From contig NZ_VZPJ01000020.1 of NCBI RefSeq assembly GCF_008801605.1, positions 1 through 64,000 on the forward strand: DNA of 64,000 nt, read 5' to 3'. Below the pieces are notes generated by a model. The model saw only the letters and a program-made list of their open reading frames with translations. It did not search any database and was not told where the DNA came from. Below, piece after piece: positions 35,392 through 44,260 of the stretch. Every line of letters starts with the position of its first letter. Position 1 is the first letter of the stretch. Origin of the DNA: Pseudomonas brassicacearum subsp. brassicacearum (GTDB lineage Bacteria; Pseudomonadota; Gammaproteobacteria; Pseudomonadales; Pseudomonadaceae). The position numbers and the translations under genes are program-made.

Positions 35392-36408
35392 ATGTCTTCC
35401 TTGAATCAGGCGCTGCGCGCCGCCCTCGACCAGCGCCAGGAGCTGCTCGGCCAACTGCACCAGCAAGGCACCGACTGCTATCGCCTGTTCCATGGCAGCC
35501 AGGAAGGCGCCCCCGGACTGACCATCGACCGCTACGGCCCGCAACTGCTGGTACAGAGCTTCCATCAGTCGCTGGAGCGCGACGACCTGCTGCAACTGCA
35601 CGGCATCGTCAACGAAGAGCTGGGATTGGAGACTTTGTTGGTCTACAACGACCGCGCCCGGGGCAATTCGCGCGTCGACCGCCAGGACACCGTCTATCAG
35701 GCGGACGAGGCCGCCCTGCAAGACCTGGTCGGGCATGAATGGGGCTTGAATTATCGCGTACGCGGTCGCCATGCCGGGCAGGATCCACTGCTGTTTCTCG
35801 ACCTGCGCAACGCCCGGGGATGGGTCAAGGCACACAGCCGCAACAAAAGCGTGCTGAACCTGTTCGCCTACACCTGCGGCGTCGGCCTGAGCGCTGCGGC
35901 CGGTGGTGCGCGGGAGGTGTGCAACCTGGACTTCGCCGAAGGCAACCTGGCGGTGGGCCGCGAGAACGGCCTGCTCAACCCCGATTTGCCGCCGATGGAG
36001 TTCGTGCAGTCGGACTACTTTCCGGCGATCCGCCAACTGGCCGGCCTGCCCATCAGCCAGCGGCGCGGACAGAAACTGCCCAGCTACGTGCGCCTGGAAC
36101 AACGCCAGTACGACCTGGTGCTGCTCGACCCACCGGCCTGGGCCAAAAGTGCGTTCGGCACCGTCGACCTGTTGCGCGACTACCAAAGCCTGCTGAAACC
36201 GGCGCTGCTCACCACCGCCGACAATGGCGTGCTGATCTGCTGCAACAACCTGGCAAAAGTGCCCATGGACGACTGGCGCGAGCAGGTGTTGCGTTGCGCG
36301 GAAAAGGCCGGACGCCCGGTACGCGAGTGGAGCGTGCTGACGCCCGGCAGCGATTTCCCCTCCCGGGACCAGCAGCCACCGCTCAAGACTTTGGTGCTCC
36401 AGCTCTAA
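35392..36408 (+). CDS. Class I SAM-dependent rRNA methyltransferase (RlmI-like)
   Basis: A 338-residue methyltransferase. A PUA-like N-terminal part contains GAPGLTIDRYGPQLLVQ. The Rossmann domain follows, with the SAM motif VLNLFAYTCGVGLSA, the acidic NLDFAEG and the catalytic loop LVLLDPPAWAKS. The layout matches RlmI/RlmK-type 23S rRNA m5C methyltransferases, but it is shorter than E. coli RlmI (about 396 residues) and lacks the usual N-terminus. The target base is not predictable. Confidence 0.85.
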   Translation: MSSLNQALRAALDQRQELLGQLHQQGTDCYRLFHGSQEGAPGLTIDRYGPQLLVQSFHQSLERDDLLQLHGIVNEELGLETLLVYNDRARGNSRVDRQDTVYQADEAALQDLVGHEWGLNYRVRGRHAGQDPLLFLDLRNARGWVKAHSRNKSVLNLFAYTCGVGLSAAAGGAREVCNLDFAEGNLAVGRENGLLNPDLPPMEFVQSDYFPAIRQLAGLPISQRRGQKLPSYVRLEQRQYDLVLLDPPAWAKSAFGTVDLLRDYQSLLKPALLTTADNGVLICCNNLAKVPMDDWREQVLRCAEKAGRPVREWSVLTPGSDFPSRDQQPPLKTLVLQL

Positions 36409-36528
36409 GCCATACTCAGAATTCTTACTCGAAAAACGGACAAATCTCATAAATCACAGTGGCTTCGGAACCGTAAACGCATGCCATACTCCAAGGCATT
36501 CCGAATTCACACCAAGATGAAGCCGCAC

Positions 36529-39462
36529 ATGCCCAAAGGATTGATTCGCGCCATCGGCGCTCTGTTGACCGCACTGGCCCTCTATAGCCTGTTGGGCTTT
36601 CTGATTTTGCCGGGCATCGCCTTGCGCATCGCCAACCAGCAATTGGCCACCCTTGCGACGGTGCCGGCTCAGATCCAGCGCATCGAACTCAATCCCTTCA
36701 GCCTGGAAGTCACCCTCTGGGGCCTGAATATCGGCGAACCAGGCAAGGAACAGGTCGGCTTCGAACGGCTGTACGCCAATTTGCAACTCGACAGCTTGTG
36801 GTCCGGCGCCCTGCACCTGGTCGACATCGAGCTGGACAAGCCCAAGACCGAAGTGATGTTCGCCAAGGACGGTCAGTTGAACCTGCTGGGCCTGTTCAAG
36901 CTGCCGGCCAGCGAGCCGACGCCTGCCGACCCCGAGGCCAAGCCGTTCCCCCTGCGGGTCGACCGAATCAAGTTGGCCGGCGGCTATGTGCATTTCCAGG
37001 ACCTGCGCCCCAGCGAACCCATTGAGTTTCTCTACGACACCCTCGATTTCGAGCTGAAGAATCTCAGCACCCTGCCCGACGACAACGCCGACATGACCCT
37101 GGTGGCTGCTGGCCCCGAAGGCGGACAGATCGACTGGACCGGTAATTTCAGCCTCACGCCGATTGCCTCCCAAGGCACGCTCAAAGTCACTGGCGGCCAA
37201 ATGAAAGCCTGGTGGCCCTATGTGCGCGACGCCGTGCCGCTGGTTCTGGAAAACGGTGTCCTGAACCTCAGCACCGACTACAAGCTCAACCTGGCCAAGG
37301 GCACCGAACTGCTGCTCAACAACGTCGCGGTCAGTGTCGCGCCCTTCGCCATCAAGGCACCCGATGGCCGTCCACTGGTGAAGCTCGAACGCCTGGACGT
37401 AAGCGAAACCACGGTAGACCTGGCCAAGCAGCAAGTTATCGTGGGCAAGATCCGCAGCCAGAAGCTGGAAACCTGGGCCGCTCGCGAGGCAGACGGGCAG
37501 CTGGACTGGCAAAAACTCTTCGCCAGCCAGCCGGCCAAACCGCAGGTCAAGGCTGAACCGACATCCGCCCCGGCAGCGGCTGACTCGCCAAAAGCTGAAC
37601 CGGCACCGCCCAGCAAACCCTGGCAGGTGATGTTGAAGGACGTGCAGCTGCGCGACTATAAGGTGCACTTGGCTGACCGTCAGGCCCAGCCCGCCGTGGC
37701 ACTGGAGGTCGGCCCGCTGAACCTCGACCTGCAGAACTACGACACCCTCAACGGCTCGCCCTTTACCCTCAAGCTGGACACCGGGATAGGCAAGCAGGGC
37801 AAGATCCTCGCCGACGGCGAGGTCAACCTGAACCCGATCACCGCCAAGCTCAAGGTCAAGACCCAGGACGTCGACCTGCGCGTCGCCCAGTCGTACATCA
37901 ACCCGTTCATTCGCCTGGAGCTGCGCTCCGGGATGCTCGGCAGTGACCTGGCGGTCGACCTCAAAAGCACCGAACCGCTGGCATTTGCCGTCACCGGGCG
38001 CGCCCAGGTCGATCAGTTGCACACCCTCGACACGCTCAAGACCCGTGACTTCCTCAAGTGGCAGAGCCTGGTCCTCGAAGGCTTGAATTATCAGCACGGT
38101 GACAGCCTGTCCATCGACAAGGTCAACCTGTTCCAGCCGTATGCGCGCTTCATGATCAACGACGACCGCACCACCAACGTCGATGACCTGCTGATCCCGC
38201 AACCGGCCGACAGCGGCACGAAGAACACTGCGGCAAAACCGGCGTCCCAGGAAAAACCGCTGGGTATCCACATCGGTGGTATCGCCATCAATGACGGTTC
38301 GGCCAACTTCGCCGACTTCAGCCTGACGCCCAATTTCGCCACGGCCATCCAGCAGCTCAATGGCCAGATCGGCACCATCGACAGTCGCCAGGCCAAACCG
38401 GCCAGTGTCGACATCAAGGGCAAGGTCGATCGCTATGCACCGGTCACCATCAAAGGGGCGGTCAACCCCTTCGATCCGATGGCCAGCCTCGACATCGCCA
38501 CCAGTTTCAAACGGGTCGAACTGACCACCCTGACGCCCTACTCCGGCAAGTTCGCCGGCTATCGCATCCGCAAGGGCCGGCTCAATCTCGACCTGCATTA
38601 CCGGATCACCCAAGGCAAGCTCCAGGCGGAGAACAAAGTGGTGGTCGAGCAACTGCAACTGGGTGAGAAAGTCGACAGCCCGGACGCCGTGAGCCTGCCA
38701 CTCAAATTGGCCGTCGCATTGCTGAAGGATTCCGACGGCAAGATTTCCATCGAGCTACCGGTGTCCGGCGATCTCAACGACCCGCAATTCAGTGTCATGC
38801 CGATCATCTGGCAGACCCTGCGCAACCTGGTGGTACGAGCGGCCCAGGCGCCGTTCAAGCTTATCGGTGGGCTGGTGGCCGGCGGCGGCTCGGAAGACCT
38901 GGGCAGCGTGGCGTTTGCGCCGGGCTCCAGCGACCTGAGCAAGGACAACGAAGGCACGCTGCTCAAACTGTCCGAGGCCCTTGGCAAACGTCCGGAGCTG
39001 CGTCTGGAGATCGAAGGCACCGCCGCCGAAAGCAGCGACGGCCCGCTGCTCGCCGCCCAGCGCCTGGAACGCGAATACCAGTACAACTACTACAAGATGC
39101 TGCAGCGTCGGGGCGACAAAGTTCCGGCCCAGGCCTCGCTGATACAGGTGCCGGAAGACGAAAAGGCGCCGCTGCTCGAAGGCATCTACCGCACCCGCCT
39201 CAAGACCCAACCGCCCGCCGAATGGACGCAATTGGACAAAAAGGCGCGCATCGAGAAACTGCGTGAAGGCGTGATCAAGTTCTGGAGCGGCAGCGACGTG
39301 CTCTTGCGTCAACTGGGACAGGAACGGGCCAGCAGCATCAAGGACTTCCTGGTGGACAAAGGCCAGTTGGCCGATGACCGCGTGTATTTCATCGACGCCA
39401 GCCTCGGCCAGGCCGAGAGCGATGGCCGGGTGATTACCCCGATGCATCTGGATGCCGAATAA
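36529..39462 (+). CDS. Large DUF748 (AsmA-like) envelope protein
   Basis: About 977 residues from ATG 36529; earlier in-frame ATGs at 36517 and 36481 are possible. One N-terminal membrane helix (about 5-30) anchors a long periplasmic part of repeating beta-strand DUF748 units, the AsmA-like family related to lipid-transfer bridge proteins. A low-complexity Pro/Ala/Lys segment lies near 340-365. The C-terminal region (VAFAPGSSDLSKDNEGTLLK) resembles an OmpA-like peptidoglycan-binding start but is incomplete. The function is unproven. A DUF2845 gene follows after 1 bp. Confidence 0.85.
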   Translation: MPKGLIRAIGALLTALALYSLLGFLILPGIALRIANQQLATLATVPAQIQRIELNPFSLEVTLWGLNIGEPGKEQVGFERLYANLQLDSLWSGALHLVDIELDKPKTEVMFAKDGQLNLLGLFKLPASEPTPADPEAKPFPLRVDRIKLAGGYVHFQDLRPSEPIEFLYDTLDFELKNLSTLPDDNADMTLVAAGPEGGQIDWTGNFSLTPIASQGTLKVTGGQMKAWWPYVRDAVPLVLENGVLNLSTDYKLNLAKGTELLLNNVAVSVAPFAIKAPDGRPLVKLERLDVSETTVDLAKQQVIVGKIRSQKLETWAAREADGQLDWQKLFASQPAKPQVKAEPTSAPAAADSPKAEPAPPSKPWQVMLKDVQLRDYKVHLADRQAQPAVALEVGPLNLDLQNYDTLNGSPFTLKLDTGIGKQGKILADGEVNLNPITAKLKVKTQDVDLRVAQSYINPFIRLELRSGMLGSDLAVDLKSTEPLAFAVTGRAQVDQLHTLDTLKTRDFLKWQSLVLEGLNYQHGDSLSIDKVNLFQPYARFMINDDRTTNVDDLLIPQPADSGTKNTAAKPASQEKPLGIHIGGIAINDGSANFADFSLTPNFATAIQQLNGQIGTIDSRQAKPASVDIKGKVDRYAPVTIKGAVNPFDPMASLDIATSFKRVELTTLTPYSGKFAGYRIRKGRLNLDLHYRITQGKLQAENKVVVEQLQLGEKVDSPDAVSLPLKLAVALLKDSDGKISIELPVSGDLNDPQFSVMPIIWQTLRNLVVRAAQAPFKLIGGLVAGGGSEDLGSVAFAPGSSDLSKDNEGTLLKLSEALGKRPELRLEIEGTAAESSDGPLLAAQRLEREYQYNYYKMLQRRGDKVPAQASLIQVPEDEKAPLLEGIYRTRLKTQPPAEWTQLDKKARIEKLREGVIKFWSGSDVLLRQLGQERASSIKDFLVDKGQLADDRVYFIDASLGQAESDGRVITPMHLDAE

Positions 39463-39463
39463 G

Positions 39464-39760
39464 ATGAAACCCTGGTTCGGGCTCTGCCTGGGTCTATTGC
39501 TGGCCGCCGGCCAGGCCGCGGCTGCCGACACGCTGCGTTGCGGCAGCCAGTTGATCAGCGTCGGTGACCGCTCCAGCGAAGTGCTGCAAAAGTGCGGGGA
39601 GCCAGCGGCGCGGGATGACCTGGGCTACAAGCGCAGTGTCAATCGCCGGGAGGAATACCCGGTGGAAGAATGGACCTACGGCCCCAACAGCGGCATGTAT
39701 CAGTACCTGCGTTTCGAGGGGAATCGGCTGGTGCAGATCACCAGCAAGCGGGGGCGGTGA
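39464..39760 (+). CDS. DUF2845 domain-containing periplasmic protein
   Basis: A 98-residue secreted protein: signal peptide to about residue 21 (AAA), then CGSQLISVGDRSSEVLQKCGEP, the SmpA/BamE-like small alpha-beta motif, with two Cys that may form a disulfide, and a short beta sheet to the C-terminus. The start is 1 bp after the DUF748 stop, so the two are co-translated and may act together in the envelope. Confidence 0.86.
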   Translation: MKPWFGLCLGLLLAAGQAAAADTLRCGSQLISVGDRSSEVLQKCGEPAARDDLGYKRSVNRREEYPVEEWTYGPNSGMYQYLRFEGNRLVQITSKRGR

Positions 39761-39791
39761 GCTTGTCCGCACAGATGTGTTGAATGTGCCG

Positions 39792-39892
39792 CCGCCATCG
39801 CGAGCAAGCTCGCTCCCACATTGTTTAGGGTGATCTCAAAATCCGTGTTCACCGCCGCCCCCGGTGGGAGCGAGCTTGCTCGCGATGGCGGC
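39792..39892. repeat. Two facing half-REPINs
   Basis: A right-hand REP arm (39792-39820) is followed by a left-hand arm (39863-39892), the opposite order of a normal REPIN. The sequence before the first arm (TTGAATGTGCCGCC) is REPIN interior, so these look like halves of two decayed elements. The 327-bp spacer 39761-40088 holds nothing else except the inverted repeat at 39951-39980. Confidence 0.8.
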
Positions 39893-39950
39893 AACTCGGT
39901 TCTGACTCGTGTGCAAACGCTGACCCGCAGATTGATTCCCCAGAATAGAA

Positions 39951-39980
39951 CAGGCCCCCGGCACGAATGCCGGGGGCCTG
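39951..39980 (-). terminator. Strong GC-rich hairpin, probable terminator of the BON gene
   Basis: CAGGCCCCCGGCA and its complement form a 13-bp perfect stem with a 4-nt loop. On the minus strand it is followed by TTCTATTCT, a weak T tract, about 110 bp after the BON gene stop. Confidence 0.5.
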
Positions 39981-40088
39981 TAATGGCCACGTCCGTGTGG
40001 CCTTTCGCATGAACTCCAAAGCGACGGCAAACGTATATCCTGGCCCGCTTGCCGCGCCTTCTCCCAGTCCAGGCGAGAAGTCTTGGCC

Positions 40089-40442
40089 TTACTCGGCTTT
40101 CAGGCCGTCAGCCGATACGGCCTTGACGCCTTTGATTTTCTTGGCGATCGCCACAGCGGTGTCTTTTTGTGCATCAGTGACTTTGGTCATCGAAGACAGG
40201 GACACAACACCTTTATTGGTTTCGACTTTGATATCAGTACCTGGAATGCCTTTTTCAGTGACCAGGTCGGCTTTGACCTTGGTGGTGATCCAGGTATCGG
40301 AAACGTCTTCCTTGGCCTCTGTCACTTCGCCCGCAGCCAGCATCATTGGCGCCTGAGTTGCTTGAGTGGTCTCGGCGAATGCGCTAGCCATGGTCAGGGT
40401 CAGTGCGGTAGCAGCGGCGGCAGTGATAGCGAACTTCTTCAT
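40089..40442 (-). CDS. BON domain periplasmic protein
   Basis: A 117-residue secreted protein. Signal peptide 1-23 (MKKFAITAAAATALTL... AFA), a short spacer, and one BON domain (about 45-115) with SDTWITTKVKADLVTEKGIPGTDIKVETNKGVVSLSG-like spacing. BON domains bind phospholipid; OsmY is a two-domain relative. The ATG at 40442 has AGGAGTTACTCGT upstream. Stress induction is likely but not shown by the sequence. Confidence 0.88.
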   Translation of the reverse strand: MKKFAITAAAATALTLTMASAFAETTQATQAPMMLAAGEVTEAKEDVSDTWITTKVKADLVTEKGIPGTDIKVETNKGVVSLSSMTKVTDAQKDTAVAIAKKIKGVKAVSADGLKAE

Positions 40443-40706
40443 ACGAGTAACTCCTGTTTTTCTCAAAAACTGCCAGAGGTACATCCCGGCAGGGTTAGCA
40501 GGAGTAGTGCGAAGGTTGTGCCAGTTTTAAGAAATCAATTAATTCCTTATAAATCAATAAGTTAAGCGAAGCGGCGAAATTCAGAATCATGCAAATTGCA
40601 TGAGCCTCCCATTTTCAACATGCAACATGCCGATCCTGCCTTGCCGCTAAGCTGATAAATCAAGAAGGGTTTGCACGAGGGAGCGCCCCCCTTCACCGCG
40701 CGAGTA
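40443..40706. other. AT-rich intergenic region between BON gene and pilA
   Basis: This 264-bp stretch includes an AT-rich part (about 40530-40565). It should hold the BON gene promoter (minus strand) and the pilA 3' region. I see no tRNA or other gene. Confidence 0.35.
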
Positions 40707-41114
40707 TTAGGTGCCAGGGCAAGCGGTCGGCAGGTATTCCTTGGCTGCGGTGGATCCGCATGTCCAGGCGCCGTTGACATCACGGCTGAGGGTGATCGTC
40801 TTACCTGCTACGGAGGCAGGGGCGTTCAGGAGGGTACAAACGATGGTGCCTGCCGTCGTAGCCGTACCTGTTACCGAAATTGTGCAGTTGCTGGTTGTGG
40901 TCGGGGCGTTCATGAGGGCCAACGTTGGAGTAACTCCCTGATTCATTTGATCCTCGTACGCTACCTTCAGCGCCGAGATTTCCCCAAGCCCGGCGGTAGC
41001 CTTCGCCCGCGCCTGATACCTGGAATATTGCGGCAACGCAAACGTCGCCAGAATGCCGATGATCGCCACGACGATCAGCAGCTCGATCAAGGTAAAGCCA
41101 CTCTGCTTATTCAT
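40707..41114 (-). CDS. pilA: Type IV major pilin PilA
   Basis: A 135-residue prepilin. The leader MNKQSG is cut before Phe by PilD, and the class IVa motif GFTLIELLIVVAIIGILA forms the polymerising helix, with Glu11 (mature Glu5). The globular part has four cysteines (in SNCTIS, TIVCTL, WTCGS, PTACPGT), allowing a C-terminal disulfide loop and a second bridge. I chose ATG 41114 for its GGGAG ribosome binding site. It is divergent from pilBCD and has its own sigma54 promoter. Confidence 0.92.
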   Translation of the reverse strand: MNKQSGFTLIELLIVVAIIGILATFALPQYSRYQARAKATAGLGEISALKVAYEDQMNQGVTPTLALMNAPTTTSNCTISVTGTATTAGTIVCTLLNAPASVAGKTITLSRDVNGAWTCGSTAAKEYLPTACPGT

Positions 41115-41162
41115 AGACATCTCCCATGCATGAGTCGAAATCTCATGACCTGAAACGGCCAT

Positions 41163-41178
41163 TGCAGGGCACATGCCA
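41163..41178 (-). promoter_or_regulatory. Sigma54 promoter of pilA
   Basis: On the minus strand TGGCAT (41178-41173) and TGCA (41166-41163) place GG and GC exactly 12 bp apart, the -24/-12 spacing. The expected start near 41152 leaves a leader of about 38 nt. PilR, encoded at the right end of the window, is the known activator of pilA in P. aeruginosa. Confidence 0.8.
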
Positions 41179-41338
41179 ACCCAAAAGCCCCATCAATAAA
41201 GGAGATTGAACCCGCACAACGGCGACGTCCTACCTCAACAACCGCACTATCTGACGTTTTTTGTCACCCTGCCCCGCTGGTTTGGCGTCGAGGCTTGACT
41301 AGGCTATAAGTCATGAACTGTTCGCCGCCGGGATTCCC

Positions 41339-43039
41339 ATGAATGACATCGCCCTCAGCGGCCTGACCAAGCAATTGGTGCTGGCCGAACTGCTCACCGA
41401 GCAAAGTGCGCAACAGGCGTATCAACAGGCGCAACGCAATCGCATCCCCCTGGTCAGCTATCTGGTGCAGAACAAACTGGTCCAGAGCCGCCAGGTCGCG
41501 GAGATCGCCTCGGAGCATTTCGGCGTCGCCCTGCTGGACCTCAACAGCCTGGACAAAGAAACCCAACCCACCGGCCTGGTCAGCGAAAAGCTGGTACGCC
41601 AGCATCACGCCCTGCCGCTGTGGCGGCGTGGCAACAAATTGTACGTAGGCATCTCCGACCCGACCAATCACCAGGCCATCAATGACATCCAGTTCAGCAC
41701 CGGCCTGACCACCGAAGCCATCCTGGTGGAGGACGACAAGCTCAGCGACGCCATCGAAAAGTTTTTCGAGTCCAGCAGCACCGGCCTGGAAGGCATGGGC
41801 GATGTCGACCTCGACGGCCTGGACATCGAATCGATCGACGACACCAGGCAAGACTCCATTGCCGGCCAGGACACCGACGATGCGCCCGTAGTGCGTTTCG
41901 TCAACAAGATGCTGCTGGACGCGATCAAGGGCGGCTCTTCCGACCTGCACTTCGAGCCCTACGAAAAAATCTACCGGGTGCGGGTGCGCACCGACGGCAT
42001 ACTGCGGGAAGTGGCCAGGCCGCCGATCCAGTTGGCCAACCGTATCGCCGCACGCCTGAAAGTCATGGCCAGCCTGGATATTTCCGAGCGGCGCAAACCC
42101 CAGGACGGGCGCCTGAAAATGCGCCTGTCGAAAACCAAGTCCATCGATTTCCGGGTCAACACCCTGCCCACGCTCTGGGGCGAAAAAGTGGTGATCCGGA
42201 TCCTCGACCCGTCCAGCGCACAAATGGGCATCGATGCCCTGGGCTACGAACCGGACCAGAAAGACCTGTACATGGCCGCCCTCAAGCAACCGCAAGGGCT
42301 GATCCTGGTGACTGGCCCAACCGGCTCGGGCAAGACCGTGTCGCTCTACACCGGACTGAATATCCTCAACACCGTGGACATCAACATTTCCACCGCCGAA
42401 GACCCGGTGGAAATCAACATGGAAGGCATCAACCAGGTCAACGTGAACCCGCGCCAGGGGCTGGATTTCGCCCAGGCCCTGCGCTCGTTCCTGCGCCAGG
42501 ACCCGGACGTGATCATGGTCGGTGAGATCCGCGACCTGGAAACCGCCGAGATCGCCATCAAGGCCGCCCAGACCGGGCACCTGGTGCTCTCCACCCTGCA
42601 CACCAACAGCGCCGCCGAAACCCTGATCCGCCTGCAGAACATGGGCATTCCGGGGTTCAACATCGCCACCGCCGTGCACCTGATCATTGCCCAGCGGCTG
42701 GCGCGCAAGCTGTGCAGTCACTGCAAGAAGGCCATCGAGATTCCCGAGGAAACCTTGCTCAAGGAAGGTTTCCCTCGGGAACGCATCGGCACATTCACGA
42801 TCTATGAGCCGGTCGGTTGCGAACAGTGCAACAACGGTTACAAAGGGCGCGTGGGGGTTTACGAAGTGGTCAAGAACACGCCCGAGCTGCAACGGCTGAT
42901 CATGGCCGAGGGCAACTCGCTGGAAATCGATCTGCAAATGCGCAAGGACGGTTTCAATGACCTGCGCACCTCGGGGCTGCTCAAAGTGATGCAGGGCGTC
43001 ACCAGCCTCGAAGAAATCAACCGGGTCACCAAGGATTGA
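41339..43039 (+). CDS. pilB: Type IV pilus extension ATPase PilB
   Basis: A 566-residue hexameric ATPase that powers pilus assembly. The N-terminal MshEN-type domain (1-145) is followed by the secretion ATPase core with Walker A GPTGSGKT (326-333), the Asp box (STAEDPVE), Walker B (DPDVIMVGEIRD) and the His box. A tetracysteine zinc site (CSHCKK ... CEQCNNGYKGRVGVYE) lies near the end. pilC begins 2 bp after its stop. Confidence 0.96.
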   Translation: MNDIALSGLTKQLVLAELLTEQSAQQAYQQAQRNRIPLVSYLVQNKLVQSRQVAEIASEHFGVALLDLNSLDKETQPTGLVSEKLVRQHHALPLWRRGNKLYVGISDPTNHQAINDIQFSTGLTTEAILVEDDKLSDAIEKFFESSSTGLEGMGDVDLDGLDIESIDDTRQDSIAGQDTDDAPVVRFVNKMLLDAIKGGSSDLHFEPYEKIYRVRVRTDGILREVARPPIQLANRIAARLKVMASLDISERRKPQDGRLKMRLSKTKSIDFRVNTLPTLWGEKVVIRILDPSSAQMGIDALGYEPDQKDLYMAALKQPQGLILVTGPTGSGKTVSLYTGLNILNTVDINISTAEDPVEINMEGINQVNVNPRQGLDFAQALRSFLRQDPDVIMVGEIRDLETAEIAIKAAQTGHLVLSTLHTNSAAETLIRLQNMGIPGFNIATAVHLIIAQRLARKLCSHCKKAIEIPEETLLKEGFPRERIGTFTIYEPVGCEQCNNGYKGRVGVYEVVKNTPELQRLIMAEGNSLEIDLQMRKDGFNDLRTSGLLKVMQGVTSLEEINRVTKD

Positions 43040-43041
43040 AC

Positions 43042-44259
43042 ATGGCGGTCAAGGCAGTCAAAACCGATGTTTACACTTGGGAAGGCAAGGACCGCAAAGG
43101 CACGAAAATGAGTGGCGAGCTGACGGGTCAAAGCCCGGCGCTGGTCAAGGCACAGCTGCGCAAACAAGGCATCAACCCGCAGAAGGTGCGCAAGAAATCC
43201 ACCTCGATATTCAGCAAGGGCAAGCGCATCAAGCCGCTGGATATCGCCCTCTTCACCCGCCAGATGGCCACCATGCTCAAGGCTGGTGTGCCGCTGTTGC
43301 AGGCGTTCGACATCATTGGCGAAGGCTTCGACAACCCCAACATGCGCAAGCTGGTGGACGAGGTGAAGCAGGAAGTCGCCGCTGGCAACAGCTTCGCCGC
43401 GGCGCTGCGCAAGTGCCCGCAATATTTCGACGAGCTGTACTGCAACCTGGTAGACGCCGGCGAGCAGGCCGGTGCCCTGGACACGCTGCTGGACCGGGTC
43501 GCGACCTACAAGGAAAAGAGCGAAGCGCTCAAGGCCAAGATCAAGAAAGCCATGACCTATCCAGCGGCAGTGGTCCTCGTCGCCGCAGTGGTCACGGGGA
43601 TCCTGCTGGTCAAGGTCGTGCCGCAATTCGAATCGGTATTCTCCGGGTTTGGCGCGAAACTGCCAGCCTTCACAGTGATGGTCATAGGCCTGTCGGAAAT
43701 CATGCAGCAATGGTGGTGGGTGATGCTTGGCGGGGCGGTGGGGGCTTTTTTTGGCGTGAAGTATGCGCTCAGGCGTTCGGAGCGCTTTCGCGACTGGCGC
43801 GACAAATGGCTGCTCAAGCTGCCGCTGATCGGCACCTTGCTGTACAAATCCGCCGTGGCCCGCTACGCCCGCACGCTGTCCACTACCTTCGCCGCCGGCG
43901 TGCCGCTGGTGGAGGCCCTGGATTCGGTGTCTGGCGCCACCGGCAACGTGGTATTCAAACGTGCCGTGCAGCGCATCAAGCAGGAGGTCTCGACCGGCAT
44001 GCAGTTGAATTTCTCCATGCGTGCCTCAGGGATTTTTCCGAACCTGGCGGTCCAGATGACCGCCATCGGCGAGGAATCCGGTGCGCTGGACGACATGCTC
44101 GACAAGGTGGCGAGCTTTTATGAGGCCGAGGTGGACAATCTGGTGGACAACCTCACCAGCCTGATGGAACCCTTCATCATGGTGGTCCTGGGGGTGGTCG
44201 TCGGTGGCCTGGTAGTTGCCATGTACCTGCCCATCTTTCAACTCGGCTCTGCGATCTGA
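43042..44259 (+). CDS. pilC: Type IV pilus inner-membrane platform PilC
   Basis: A 405-residue protein with two GspF/T2SF domains (about 75-198 and 278-400) and three membrane helices (about 175-198, 215-238, 375-400). It couples PilB rotation to pilin insertion. The family phrases TRQMATMLKAGVPLLQAFDI and ARYARTLSTTFAAGVPLVEAL are the duplicated domain starts. ATG 43042 is preferred over the TTG at 43036. Confidence 0.95.
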   Translation: MAVKAVKTDVYTWEGKDRKGTKMSGELTGQSPALVKAQLRKQGINPQKVRKKSTSIFSKGKRIKPLDIALFTRQMATMLKAGVPLLQAFDIIGEGFDNPNMRKLVDEVKQEVAAGNSFAAALRKCPQYFDELYCNLVDAGEQAGALDTLLDRVATYKEKSEALKAKIKKAMTYPAAVVLVAAVVTGILLVKVVPQFESVFSGFGAKLPAFTVMVIGLSEIMQQWWWVMLGGAVGAFFGVKYALRRSERFRDWRDKWLLKLPLIGTLLYKSAVARYARTLSTTFAAGVPLVEALDSVSGATGNVVFKRAVQRIKQEVSTGMQLNFSMRASGIFPNLAVQMTAIGEESGALDDMLDKVASFYEAEVDNLVDNLTSLMEPFIMVVLGVVVGGLVVAMYLPIFQLGSAI

Positions 44260-44260
44260 C

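Noticed and set aside
36454..38658. 734-residue open frame on the minus strand
   Set aside because: It is antisense to the DUF748 gene and gives a low-complexity Val/Asp/Leu/Gly-rich product; the plus-strand gene has a clear membrane anchor and family.
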